Of a stretch of DNA of 64,000 nucleotides, positions 1 to 8,648 are shown in pieces. A program made the position numbers and the translations under genes. Each line of letters begins with the position of its first letter. Position 1 is the stretch's first letter. Under the pieces are notes generated by a model, which made no database searches, was not told the DNA's origin, and worked only from the letters and a program-made list of their open reading frames with translations. The DNA is from Paraburkholderia caribensis (GTDB taxonomy: Bacteria; Pseudomonadota; Gammaproteobacteria; Burkholderiales; Burkholderiaceae): the NCBI RefSeq assembly GCF_002902945.1, contig NZ_CP026104.1:372001-436000 (forward strand), written 5' to 3'.

Positions 1-607
1 CAAAGCTGAAATTGCCGGGCTCGTTCGCGACAATCAGGGTCGCCGTCGCCGCTTCTCCTATTGTGAACGAGGGCAGCGTGTATTCCAGTTGCGCCTGGTT
101 CTTCAGGACGAAATTCGCGGGATAGAGCGGTCCGCCGTTGAGCATGTTGAATTCGGCATTCACGATCATCGCGTTGCGATACTGACCGGTCTTGAAGAGA
201 CTATCGGCAATCGACATCGCCCTTGTCCAGCTCATGCATGCATCCACCACATCGAAGCACTCGGCGTTTTTGAATCCGAGCGTGCTGGCCATCATGTGAC
301 TGTTGCCGGGCTCGAGGAAGCCTCTGCCAATACCGACGAATATAAACAGTTCGATATGCTCTGGCCTAAGATACGTCTCGGACATCGCCTTGCGCGTCGC
401 CATTGCGACATGGTCAATCGGCGACTCATGACTGTGACACCAACGGCGGTTGACGAGGCCACTACGGTCGAGCAACGTCTTTACGGTTCGCATAGCTCTG
501 TTGATGTCGCCCTCGAACCCAGTCGAATGAAACCGGATCATGTCGACAACCTCGTCGTTGGTGACGGTTCTGGAGGGAAGGCTGGCCGCTACGTTTTTGA
601 TAAGCAT
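1..607 (-). CDS. 3-oxoacyl-ACP synthase III (KAS III/FabH-like), N-terminal part; gene runs off the left edge
   Basis: The reverse strand is open from an ATG at 607 to the window edge, giving about 202 residues. The thiolase-fold N-terminal half is recognisable. It begins like other KAS III proteins (MLIKNVAASLPSRTVTNDEV), and near residue 124 it has the nucleophile context FDVVDACMSW, where the Cys would be acylated. The later stretch GEAATATLIVANEPGNF also fits the family. KAS III enzymes condense an acyl-CoA starter with malonyl-ACP or a related extender. The frame stays open upstream of 607, with a possible GTG about 105 bases earlier, but the ATG gives the typical family start. The C-terminal half with the catalytic His/Asn lies outside the window, so substrate class cannot be judged. 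Secondary-metabolite or lipid biosynthesis is possible. Confidence 0.78.
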   Translation of the reverse strand, partial: MLIKNVAASLPSRTVTNDEVVDMIRFHSTGFEGDINRAMRTVKTLLDRSGLVNRRWCHSHESPIDHVAMATRKAMSETYLRPEHIELFIFVGIGRGFLEPGNSHMMASTLGFKNAECFDVVDACMSWTRAMSIADSLFKTGQYRNAMIVNAEFNMLNGGPLYPANFVLKNQAQLEYTLPSFTIGEAATATLIVANEPGNFSF

Positions 608-969
608 ATTAAGTCCGTGATTGATAGCGTGAACAAGATCATGTTCGTGCGGATGCACGCGGAAGCCTTGTGTCAGGTTCCGGCCTATGCGGCGTGGGTA
701 CCTTAACGTGTTCACGGTCCATCACAGAATTCGTTGTATTGTCCTCCACCTGAAGAACAGGGAATCACAGTCCAGGCCTTCCCTTTTCCGCGAAGCGTCG
801 ACATGACGAATTGTCCATCGCGTATGGCTGGTCCTTATCCAGTTAGTGGGACACGTTCGATAGTCGCGCTGGTGAAATCGCGGTGTGTCGACCCTTGAGC
901 GCTCCGTCTCAACGGGTTGGACCATCAGGGAAAGCTTCCCCGACGGCGCGCTACGGCATCGGTCTCACG
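608..969. other. intergenic region, no supported gene
   Basis: About 360 bases between the divergent KAS III-like gene and the operator-like repeats. Both strands carry only short frames with unconvincing composition. The promoter of the KAS III gene should lie here, but no clear -35/-10 pair was identified. Confidence 0.5.
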
Positions 970-1053
970 GGTATCAGTAGTTTATTAAAAACTACTGATA
1001 CCAACACAAGTAGCACAGAGTATCATTGTCAGTAATTTATAGAAAACTACTGA
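970..1053. promoter_or_regulatory. two tandem inverted repeats, operator-like, upstream of the nucleotidyltransferase gene
   Basis: A perfect inverted repeat with 14-bp arms lies at 970-983 and 989-1002 (GGTATCAGTAGTTT and its complement, 5-base loop). A second, imperfect copy of its core lies at 1029-1038 and 1044-1053 (TCAGTAATTT against AAACTACTGA, one mismatch). The second copy ends 7 bases before the start codon at 1061. Two related palindromes over a promoter and start are typical of autoregulated modules such as toxin-antitoxin operons. No DNA-binding protein is encoded next to this gene, so the binding partner is unknown. The first repeat could also act as a hairpin in RNA. Confidence 0.55.
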
Positions 1054-1060
1054 GAAACAC

Positions 1061-2119
1061 ATGGTTATCTCGTCGACTGCACCCCTCTACACCATTCACG
1101 AGACAGCGCTACACGCGATGTACGCCGACCTCGAACGCGTCGCGCAGATACAGGACAAGGTTTTCATCGGTGCGCCCGGGACCATCGTCCAGCACCGCAA
1201 AGGCAACGCTGACTACTACGCGCGTCAGTATCTCGATGGCGACGGCCGACAGCGGCAGGCGTATCTCGCGGGACCCGTCGGCTCGCCTGAGGCGGACGCG
1301 CTGAAACAGTCGGTGCAGGACCGTATCGACGAAGTCAAGGCCGTGATCAAGACGGTGCGCGAACTCGCCAAGCTTAACTTCGCCGTGGCCGACTCGAAGA
1401 CCTATGCGACTGTTGGCGCACTGTTCAACCACGGCGTGTTTGCCGCGGGCGGAACGCTGGTCGGTTCCCACGCGTACGGTGTGATTCTGAACCGGCTCGG
1501 TATCCGCGCGGCAAGCTATCACACCGAAGACATCGACATTGCGCGACGAGAGCAGCTCGCGCTCTCCGATATCCCGGCCGGCGGCCTTCTCGACATCCTC
1601 CAGCAGACGGGCATCCGGTTTGTCGAAGTGCCAGGGCTCGACCGGTCGGCGCCAGCAACGTCCTTCAAGGAAGCGGGAGCGTCGCGTTTTCACGTTGACC
1701 TGCTTGTGCCGTCGTCCGACGAGAATTTTACAATCCGGCCGGTACCCGAACTCAAGGCGCACGCCACCGGCCTCCCCTACCTCGCTTACGTCCTTGGAAC
1801 CTCGCAGGACGGCGTGCTGCTCTCGCGCCACGGCGCAGTGCCGGTACGCGTGCCTGATGCCAACCGGTTTGCCGTGCATAAGCTGCTCGTCTCCCAGTTG
1901 CGCACGAACGACAGCACGAAATCTCTCAAGGATCTGAAGCAGGCAGCCGTTGTCATCGGCTTTCTCGGTGAGCATCATCCCGGCAGTATCGAGGATGCGT
2001 GCGAAGCGCTCCCAACGCGCGCACGCAGTCGCGTCAAGCGTGCGGTTGCGCCGCTCCAGAGGCTGCTTGAAGCGCATCCGGCAGCGGTTGACGAAGTGCG
2101 AGAGGCGCTCGCGGACTAG
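1061..2119 (+). CDS. GSU2403-type nucleotidyltransferase-fold protein
   Basis: A 352-residue protein of the nucleotidyltransferase superfamily, in the group usually called GSU2403-like. The signature is GSHAYGVILNRLGI followed by the metal-binding pair in TEDIDIAR (residues about 147-170), the GS...DxD pattern of polymerase-beta-type transferases. The N-terminal about 100 residues are helical and probably form a coiled region (QSVQDRIDEVKAVIKTVREL). The natural substrate is unknown. Relatives occur alone or beside small regulators, and some nucleotidyltransferases of this fold are toxins. The gene has no partner on its strand. The palindromes just upstream suggest tight transcriptional control. 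Start chosen at the ATG directly after the second palindrome; the Shine-Dalgarno sequence is weak. Confidence 0.75.
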   Translation: MVISSTAPLYTIHETALHAMYADLERVAQIQDKVFIGAPGTIVQHRKGNADYYARQYLDGDGRQRQAYLAGPVGSPEADALKQSVQDRIDEVKAVIKTVRELAKLNFAVADSKTYATVGALFNHGVFAAGGTLVGSHAYGVILNRLGIRAASYHTEDIDIARREQLALSDIPAGGLLDILQQTGIRFVEVPGLDRSAPATSFKEAGASRFHVDLLVPSSDENFTIRPVPELKAHATGLPYLAYVLGTSQDGVLLSRHGAVPVRVPDANRFAVHKLLVSQLRTNDSTKSLKDLKQAAVVIGFLGEHHPGSIEDACEALPTRARSRVKRAVAPLQRLLEAHPAAVDEVREALAD

Positions 2120-2776
2120 CACGGCGTCGATGTCGCGTCGTGTCGAAAAATTGACTTTACTTATGTCAAAGTACATAGCCATCCTACGTATATGGCACCG
2201 AGGTATATTCCGCATCGTCCTCGCCGGCCGTCACCCTATTCCCGGTGAACCTCCATGCGTGCGACGGTGCGATGGTGCGATGGTGCGATGGTTTGCCAGA
2301 TCGAGTGTCTTGCCACCTTTGACTATCAAATCCCATTGGGCACGGCCCGAACCGGCGTTGCCTGACGGCGGCGAGCGGCATTTCTTGTGCGAATCCGTGC
2401 CGACCGCGAATGCACCAAACCGACCCATAAGCGACGACCACCCTACCCGATAGCGGCCACTCAGCCGTATCACACTTGGGCCGTTGTCACGGTCTTGCCC
2501 TCACCAAAAACCTGGAACACGAGTCGTTCGGCCACTGTTGCCCAATCCTCCGACCGGATGACGAAAACGGCAGAGAAGTGCTTCAGAGCCCTTCGAAATC
2601 CCGATAACTTGATTGTTGCTCCAGACGCAATAACCCGTGCACACTCGTCATTTGACTCAACTAACGACGGGTCAGATAATTTTTATCGTGGTAACGCCAA
2701 CCAGGTTGACGCTTTCACAACGCTTAAAACCGCTGAGGCAGCTCTCAACTTGTTCTTACTCGCGACACCAAAACCA
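2120..2776. other. intergenic region with decayed sequence
   Basis: About 650 bases without a convincing gene. It contains a short imperfect hairpin around 2151-2171 (TTGAC ... GTCAA) just after the nucleotidyltransferase gene and an 8-bp tandem repeat at 2259-2290. An open frame reads into the esterase fragment downstream, but its first 130 codons do not resemble a protein. Confidence 0.5.
2259..2290. repeat. short tandem repeat, 8-bp unit, four copies
   Basis: Four consecutive units of GTGCGATG; the first is GTGCGACG. No hairpin and no gene are associated. It is a likely slippage-prone intergenic microsatellite. Confidence 0.8.
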
Positions 2777-3157
2777 ATGGCCCACATTATCAGTGCACCA
2801 GAATTGCAGGTGCGTACAGCACTAGGATCACTATTAGGCAAGGGAAACGACGTCCGACGCTTTTTAGGTATTCCCTATGCAGCGCCACCGGTCGGAGATC
2901 TGCAATGGCGGTCGCCGCAACCGCACGCCGGATGGTCTGGCGTGCGTGAGGCCATGAACTTTGCGTCGGACAGCTATCAGGACGCGGACGCGCGACTCCG
3001 GGGCCAAAATCTTAGCGAAGATTGTCTGTACCTGAACGTTTGGGCTCCGGCGCGAATTGGCAATGAAACGTTTCCTGTCATGGTCTGGATACATGGAAAT
3101 GGCTACACGCGTGGTTCAGGGTCTCACGTAACCTACGATGGTTTAGCTCACACGTGA
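2777..3157 (+). pseudogene. type B carboxylesterase, N-terminal fragment
   Basis: From the ATG at 2777 the frame reads about 126 residues of a carboxylesterase/lipase N-terminus. Seen in order are RRFLGIPYAAPPVGDLQW, SEDCLYLNVWAP and the oxyanion-hole region MVWIHGNGYTRGSG. The frame then ends at a TGA at 3155-3157, before the GESAG nucleophile elbow. The next 290 bases show no continuation in any frame. Family members are normally about 500 residues, so roughly three quarters of the gene, including the whole catalytic triad, is missing. This is a remnant, not a functional enzyme. The preceding codons in the same frame do not look like signal peptide or esterase. Confidence 0.75.
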
Positions 3158-3451
3158 CACGGCCTTGGTTCGGGCTTCCCGCCCATGGTACGAGCGCGTG
3201 ATGGTTAGACAAACGGTCCAGCGCGTCCTAAGCGCAGAGGGTCGCTAGGAAGACGAAGCGGGTTGCAGCGTGAGTTCCTGGTTGGCCCACGCACATCTTT
3301 GGAAAGCTCGCCGCCCGAAGCTGCGAGCAGTCTTGGCGAGGGTGCCGGCCGTCTGCGGGTCAACGCCGATCGCACCCGGGCGAGCATACAGTCCGTGCTT
3401 TAGATGGCCGGCGCGCGACCGCCGCGATTCGATGAACGAACATTCCAAAGC

Positions 3452-5242
3452 TCACGAATGCACTCGCGTGAAGCCGTCTGGACTCCAGTCCTCGCTGCCG
3501 ACCCCGTGATGGACGAAAAAGAATCCCGCTGGGTCGTAGCGGTTCTTGATCGCTTTGAGCCGAGCGTAATTGGTCCCCCAGAAGGCTTCGCGCCAATCTC
3601 CACGGAAAAAATCCGTCTCCGATAGATAGGAGCCGCTTCGTTGCGACAATGCTTTAAGAACGGCCGCAGCCTTGGCCACACGCTCGGCTTGACGACGCGC
3701 CTCTATCATGTCGGGCGGTGTGATCGGGAGCCCAGCAAACGGCGGCGGACCACCCGCAGCGACAATCATCAGGGCGAACGCGTCGGCAACTTTCGGATTC
3801 ATGGCGCACTGGCGTGCTTGCTCGTTCACCTCCGCGGGGGCGCCCGCGAGTCCTTTGTTGAAATGCAGTTCCACGGCCTGAAATTGGGCGGCCTCCATAA
3901 GCGCCCCGGCAAGCTGGCCGCGCCGGGGTGGTTCGAGAAGCGTCGCGGGCAACCATTGTGACTCGTAGCCGTGCAGAAATAGTGAGGCCTGGTCTCCATC
4001 GCCTCCCCACCAACCGTGCTGGGCGGGCGCTCCGGCGCGCGGGTCGGGCACCAGTCCCGGGTTGGACTTGAGATCCCACCAGCGGCGTGCGGGACCGGCG
4101 CCGATCCGCGGTTCGCCATCTAAAGTGAAATCTGCCGGTGAAGCGCGTACCCAATCGGTGAACGGCGCCCAGACCGCTTGGGCCTGTTCTTCGTTGAGGC
4201 CCTGACACACCATCGACACACGGACTTCGTCTTCGCGGAAAACAAGCTGCTCACCCCATTGTGGATTGAACAGGTTTTCGGCGTAGTGATCGACGAGCCG
4301 TTCGACCAGCCGACGGTAAGCCTCGCGCGATGACGCCTTGACCGTGAATTCGGCCCAGCCAAAGTGCTCAGGCAGATCGTAGGTGTGCAAAGTGATCCTG
4401 GTCAACACACCGAAACTGCCGCCGCCTCCGCCTTTCAACGCCCAGAAAAGATCGGGCTCCCGCGATGCGTTGACCGTGCGGACGACGCCGTCGGCGGTGA
4501 CCACCTCGGCCTGGAGCAGGCTTGCGGCCGCCAATCCATAACGCTTCGAGAATGACCCGAAACCGCCGCCCTGGACGAGGCCGGCCACCCCCACGCTCGC
4601 ACAACCGCCGCCCTGGACGTATCGCCCCGCCTGAGTGGTGACGGCAGCGTAGACGTCGATCCACATGCAGCCGGCCTCCACGGTCACGGCCGGCGTCGGC
4701 GGCATCGAGGAGCCCAGCGGCACAAAGGCGTCGTGCAGCTCGATGCGGTTCATCGCGCGTGTCCAGATCAAAAGCGAATCCGGCGCGTTTGAGCCGCCCA
4801 GATAACTATGCCCCCCGCCTTTCACCACCAGACGCAGATTGTGTCGGCGGACGAAATTGATGCCGGCAACCACGTCCGCCGTAGAACGGGCGGCCACGGC
4901 GTAGGCGCTCGCGCGGGGTGTCCATCCGTCGAGCCAGCCTGATATCTGGGTGCCGCCGGGATCGTCGCCGAGCGCGATCGGGTTTCGCGCTTCCTCAAGG
5001 CGAGCAAGACAAGCGGGCGTGTGGGGTGCTTCCGCACAGGTCTGCCAGATCGTCGTGGGTCGCAACAAATTTCCACCAACTGCGCGACTCAGCGCCCGCC
5101 ACTCCTCTGCTTCTGGCCACGCAGGATCACCAGGCCGGATGCGGTCCATTACAGCCACGACTGGAGTCACGTCCGCAAAGATCGTGGCGGTGGGAAGCAA
5201 TGGCAGAGCGGCAACACCCTTTAGCAGGCATCGTCTCTTCAC
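3452..5242 (-). CDS. Tat-exported FAD-linked oxidase, berberine bridge enzyme-like
   Basis: A 596-residue flavoprotein. The N-terminus MKRRCLLKGVAALPLLP is a twin-arginine-type signal, so the mature enzyme should be periplasmic. A PCMH-type FAD-binding domain spans roughly residues 110-290. It contains GGGHSY (His about 145) and GGGCASVGVAG (Cys about 214), the two positions used for bicovalent 8-alpha-histidyl, 6-S-cysteinyl FAD in berberine-bridge-type oxidases. The C-terminal BBE motif appears as NRYDPAGFFFVHHGVG. Such enzymes oxidise sugars, alcohols or alkaloids with O2 and release H2O2. The start is a GTG at 5242. The gene stands alone between an esterase remnant and an unrecognised gene, so the substrate cannot be inferred. 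Confidence 0.8.
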   Translation of the reverse strand: MKRRCLLKGVAALPLLPTATIFADVTPVVAVMDRIRPGDPAWPEAEEWRALSRAVGGNLLRPTTIWQTCAEAPHTPACLARLEEARNPIALGDDPGGTQISGWLDGWTPRASAYAVAARSTADVVAGINFVRRHNLRLVVKGGGHSYLGGSNAPDSLLIWTRAMNRIELHDAFVPLGSSMPPTPAVTVEAGCMWIDVYAAVTTQAGRYVQGGGCASVGVAGLVQGGGFGSFSKRYGLAAASLLQAEVVTADGVVRTVNASREPDLFWALKGGGGGSFGVLTRITLHTYDLPEHFGWAEFTVKASSREAYRRLVERLVDHYAENLFNPQWGEQLVFREDEVRVSMVCQGLNEEQAQAVWAPFTDWVRASPADFTLDGEPRIGAGPARRWWDLKSNPGLVPDPRAGAPAQHGWWGGDGDQASLFLHGYESQWLPATLLEPPRRGQLAGALMEAAQFQAVELHFNKGLAGAPAEVNEQARQCAMNPKVADAFALMIVAAGGPPPFAGLPITPPDMIEARRQAERVAKAAAVLKALSQRSGSYLSETDFFRGDWREAFWGTNYARLKAIKNRYDPAGFFFVHHGVGSEDWSPDGFTRVHS

Positions 5243-5427
5243 GTCGTCTCATTTCCTTATCGAGCGACAATCAGCTTCGAGAACCATCTTCTCTGGAACC
5301 AGGCGCGGGCCCGATAGGCTTCAATCGACCGGGTAACCAAGGGCCGTTACCAAAAGGTCAAAGCGTCCTCAGCTGTCAGCGCAACATCATAGATCAGATG
5401 CCAACCTCGACGCGTGGGCCGCGATGC

Positions 5428-6252
5428 TCAGGCCGTCTGTGAAAATCCCAATGACTTGGTCCCAGAAGGCGGAAAGAAATTCGGGATCACCGAAGTATTC
5501 TGAAAGACACTCATCTGGCCGCCGAAAAGCGTATTGCCCGATGTTGAAACGAAGGTCGACGTACCATCTTCAGCAGCCTGCGCACTCTTCGCGAACAGCA
5601 AAAAGCCCGCTGCGGTGGTCGGATCCTGGTCGAGATCCATCTTGCTCCCGTCGGCCAGCTTGTAATCGCCGTCCTTCATCTGATATTTTCGCGCATCCTG
5701 CCCGAGCGACTGGAAAAGCGACATAAACCCTCCGAGCGCGTCCGCTTTCTCGCTAACCGCGTCGGACTGGGATGCGGTGAGCGGCGTTCCATCCGCTTCA
5801 GACCACTTTGCATAGCCGCTCACCGCGTCATTATGAAAAGCGCTAACCGAAGCGACGAGTGAAGCGTTTCCTTTAAGCATGCCTTGAAGCCACGCTATAT
5901 CGTTTGCGCCAAGGTCCTCGGACGTGACCTCGATCGAGCCGTTGCTCGAATGGAAATCAAAGTGGGCATTGGCGAGGTCCGGCCTCTGCGACAGGACTGA
6001 CTGCATTGTGGACGTCAGGGCGTTAGCGATGTTCCGCGCGTCGTTTCCCATTTTCAACGGTGCGCCCAAAGCATCCAGATACTTTGCGACGCGAGCCGCT
6101 GTCACAGACGGATCAACGACAGTCACAGCAACTTGCGTCGGCGACGCTTGCGTGGCTGGCAAAGACTGCATCAACCCGGGAGTACCCAGCGGGAGTTGGC
6201 TTTGGCCCAATGCCACCGGGTTCGAATTTGCCAACGTAATTGGCGCGCTCAT
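5428..6252 (-). CDS. unrecognised soluble protein, Ser/Gln/Pro-rich N-terminus, no cysteines
   Basis: A 274-residue protein I do not recognise. The start at 6252 (MSAPITLANS) is preceded by GAGAGGAACGA, a good ribosome-binding site; the frame extends 45 codons further upstream but that part is not protein-like. No transmembrane segment or cleavable signal is visible. The first about 55 residues are low in charge and rich in Ser, Thr, Gln, Pro and Ala. The rest is mixed and mostly helical, with an acidic loop (KLADGSKMDLDQDPTT). No cysteine is present in the whole chain. A disordered polar N-terminus and lack of cysteine would suit a secreted substrate, for example of a type III system, but that is only a guess. 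Confidence 0.65.
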   Translation of the reverse strand: MSAPITLANSNPVALGQSQLPLGTPGLMQSLPATQASPTQVAVTVVDPSVTAARVAKYLDALGAPLKMGNDARNIANALTSTMQSVLSQRPDLANAHFDFHSSNGSIEVTSEDLGANDIAWLQGMLKGNASLVASVSAFHNDAVSGYAKWSEADGTPLTASQSDAVSEKADALGGFMSLFQSLGQDARKYQMKDGDYKLADGSKMDLDQDPTTAAGFLLFAKSAQAAEDGTSTFVSTSGNTLFGGQMSVFQNTSVIPNFFPPSGTKSLGFSQTA

Positions 6253-6399
6253 TCGTTCCTCTCTCTTTGTCCTGTAAGCGAGTTTACGACGACTTTGCGG
6301 AAAACGTGAGGCTTGGAGTTGAAATCGCCGAACGAATGGCGAGGGTACAACGAATTGCCGATCGGGCAAAGATCTCCGTGAGGACACGCCCCCATCTGC

Positions 6400-6431
6400 G
6401 TAGACAATTTGGTCTAGACAAGTTACTCTAC
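6400..6431. promoter_or_regulatory. candidate BlaI-type operator
   Basis: Overlapping inverted half-sites lie 30-60 bases before the repressor start. GTAGAC at 6400-6405, GGTCTA at 6411-6416 and CTCTAC near 6426-6431 form two nested dyads, including the near-palindrome TAGACAATTTGGTCTA at 6401-6416. BlaI/MecI repressors bind short dyads in their own promoters, so position and symmetry fit. The sequence is not identical to the staphylococcal TACA/TGTA box. Confidence 0.45.
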
Positions 6432-6461
6432 GTCATCCCGTCTTTGCTCGAAGGTGTCGTC

Positions 6462-6845
6462 ATGACCAAAGCTAGTCCCGCGACCCGCCCGACTGCGGCT
6501 GAACTCGAACTCCTTCGGGTTCTATGGCCAATCGGCTCCGCCACCGTCAAGCAGGTCCATGAGGCCATGCATGAGGAACGTGCGGACGTTACCTATGCCA
6601 GCGTATTGCGCCAGATGCAGGTCATGCATGCGAAGGGGCTACTTACGCGCGACGAAAGTGAGCGTTCCCACGTCTACGCGCCCGCGCAAAGCCAGAACAT
6701 GCTGCAAACCAGCCTGCTGAAGGAACTGATCCACAAGGCGTTCTCGGGTTCGGGCAAGGCACTTGTCATGGCCGCTTTGCGCAAGCACGTTAGTCAGGAG
6801 GAACGAGAGGAAATTCGCAAATTTCTCCATGGAGATAAGCGATGA
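6462..6845 (+). CDS. blaI: BlaI/MecI/CopY-family transcriptional repressor
   Basis: A 127-residue winged-helix repressor. The N-terminal domain reads PTAAELELLRVLWPIGSATVKQVHEAM, then ADVTYASVLRQMQVMHAKGLL, the recognition-helix region of BlaI/MecI proteins. The C-terminal part is the dimerisation and cleavage region. The true start is the ATG at 6462; the frame extends upstream but without family similarity. The stop overlaps the ATG of the M56 protease gene (ATGA at 6842-6845), so the two are translationally coupled. In known systems a membrane M56 protease senses beta-lactam and triggers inactivation of BlaI, which derepresses the beta-lactamase. The same logic is likely here, with the operator at 6400-6431. 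Confidence 0.85.
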   Translation: MTKASPATRPTAAELELLRVLWPIGSATVKQVHEAMHEERADVTYASVLRQMQVMHAKGLLTRDESERSHVYAPAQSQNMLQTSLLKELIHKAFSGSGKALVMAALRKHVSQEEREEIRKFLHGDKR

Positions 6846-8602
6846 GCCCATTTGCCTGGACGCTTGTTCAGGCATTGGGCTGGGCGCTCATTTGCTTCGC
6901 ATGGAAAGGTGCCTTGATCGGCGTGGCAACGGCGCTCTCGTTGCGGCTAATGCGTAACGCCAGTCCGCAAAGTCGCTATGCGCTCGTCTGCCTTTCGCTT
7001 CTTTTGTGTCTCGCGATACCAGTGTTCGATGCGTACCGCGGTATCGAAACGGCGTCGCGGCCATCTGGCTGGTCTCGCGCGACCGACTCCCTGATCGTGC
7101 CAACGGAACACACACGCGAAGCGTTCACGATTGAGAACGTCGTGCCCTGGCTGGTTGCGGCATGGCTGGTCGGTGTCGCCGCCATGTCGTGCCGGCTGAC
7201 CGCCGGCTTGCTGTGGGTACGTCGGATCGGACACGCGTTTCCCGCCTGGCCAGATCCCCGTTGGCAGGACTACATGTCGACGCTGGCCGTGCGTTGCGGG
7301 CTGTCGCGTTCGGTGACGCTGCGCGTGGCAACGCATCTCACAAGCCCGCTGACGATCGGCTGGTGGCGACCGCTCGTGCTTGTTCCGGCTGTGTTGCTGA
7401 CGCGCATGCCACCCGATCTGCTCGAAGCGGTGCTTGCCCACGAAGTCGCGCATATCAAGCGCGCCGACTATCTGGTCAACCTGCTGCAAAGCGTGATCGA
7501 GGCGCTGCTCTTTTTTCATCCAGCAGTGTGGTGGCTGTCGAGGCAAATTCGTATCGAGCGGGAATGCGTTGCTGATCAGATCGCCGGCACGCTAATACAA
7601 AGTCCGCGACGTTTGGCGCTCGCACTTGAGCAACTCGACGCTCTTCAATCGACGAGTGCGCGATACGCGTCAGTCGCGCAATCGGCGCGGGGTGGCCATC
7701 TGCTGGACCGCATCAGACGCCTCTGCCACCCCGTCCCGCCCTCGCCGTACTGGGTCGCATGCGTCCCGGCCATCACGGTTTGCTTCGTCGCGTTGTGCGT
7801 GACGGCGCAGACACTGTGGCAGGTGCCCGTGTCGCAACACGCGGCGGGCATCGTGCCCGCCGGGTTGCTCGCATCGAACCACGTCGTGGTGATCGACGAC
7901 AAATCCGGTCAGGTCCTGTTCCAGAAGCGCCCAGACGATATCGTGCCGATCGCATCGTTGACGAAGTTGATGACCGCCATGGTCGTGCTCGATGCCCGGC
8001 CCGATATGAACCGGACCATTCGCATCGACGCCAGCGACGCCGAAGCTTTTCGGCCAAGCCGCACGGGGTTGCCGGCCGGCGCGAGTCTGCCCCTCCATGC
8101 GGTGCTGCAACTCGCTCTGATGTCGTCGAATAACAGCGCGGCATATGCGCTGGCGCATGATTATCCCGGCGGTTTCCCGGCGTTCCAGACCGCGATGCGC
8201 GCCAAGATCGCGGCGCTCGGGCTTAAGCACACGACGATCGAAGAGCCGACCGGCCTCTCGCCGCTCAACACGTCGACGGCAAGCGACGTCTCGCTCATGG
8301 TCAACGCGGCAGCCCGCTATCCGGCGATCGCACGCGCCTCGACTGCCCCCCGAAGCCTCGTTCCGATCGACGGCAAGCTCGTGGAGTACCAGAACACGAA
8401 TCCGCTCGTCGGGCAGAAAGGCTGGGACATTGCCTTGTCGAAAACCGGCTTTACCGACGCGGCCGGACGTTGCCTGATCATGCGGCTGCACTCGGTTCGG
8501 GACAGCGTCACGATGGTGTTTCTGGATGCCGGGCCCGCTGCGTTCCCTGCGCGCGACGCGATCAACATCCGTCGCCTCCTGCTTGCCCACAAGCTGGCTT
8601 GA
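6842..8602 (+). CDS. BlaR1-like M56 metalloprotease fused to a D-alanyl-D-alanine peptidase (PBP7-type) domain
   Basis: A 586-residue membrane sensor. Residues 1-330 form an M56 peptidase with several membrane segments. The zinc motif HEVAH lies at 200-204, with downstream ECVAD (about 240-244) supplying the third ligand. After a last membrane segment (about 308-323) comes a periplasmic serine peptidase domain with all three penicillin-recognition motifs: SLTK (Ser372-Lys375), SNN (429-431) and KTG (534-536), in the style of PBP7/DacG D,D-endopeptidases. Classical BlaR1 carries a class D beta-lactamase-like sensor instead. The inferred role is beta-lactam or muropeptide sensing, passed through the membrane to activate proteolysis of BlaI. 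It is coupled to blaI by a 4-base overlap and followed after 46 bases by a beta-lactamase. Confidence 0.85.
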   Translation: MSPFAWTLVQALGWALICFAWKGALIGVATALSLRLMRNASPQSRYALVCLSLLLCLAIPVFDAYRGIETASRPSGWSRATDSLIVPTEHTREAFTIENVVPWLVAAWLVGVAAMSCRLTAGLLWVRRIGHAFPAWPDPRWQDYMSTLAVRCGLSRSVTLRVATHLTSPLTIGWWRPLVLVPAVLLTRMPPDLLEAVLAHEVAHIKRADYLVNLLQSVIEALLFFHPAVWWLSRQIRIERECVADQIAGTLIQSPRRLALALEQLDALQSTSARYASVAQSARGGHLLDRIRRLCHPVPPSPYWVACVPAITVCFVALCVTAQTLWQVPVSQHAAGIVPAGLLASNHVVVIDDKSGQVLFQKRPDDIVPIASLTKLMTAMVVLDARPDMNRTIRIDASDAEAFRPSRTGLPAGASLPLHAVLQLALMSSNNSAAYALAHDYPGGFPAFQTAMRAKIAALGLKHTTIEEPTGLSPLNTSTASDVSLMVNAAARYPAIARASTAPRSLVPIDGKLVEYQNTNPLVGQKGWDIALSKTGFTDAAGRCLIMRLHSVRDSVTMVFLDAGPAAFPARDAINIRRLLLAHKLA

Positions 8603-8648
8603 CGTTAGTCGCGCGCACCGCGTTTCTTCACTCTGACTGGACCTGACC

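Noticed and set aside
1109..2215. Minus-strand frame of about 368 codons opposite the nucleotidyltransferase gene
   Set aside because: The plus-strand product carries the GS...DxD signature and protein-like composition; the minus product is Arg-rich and unlike any family.
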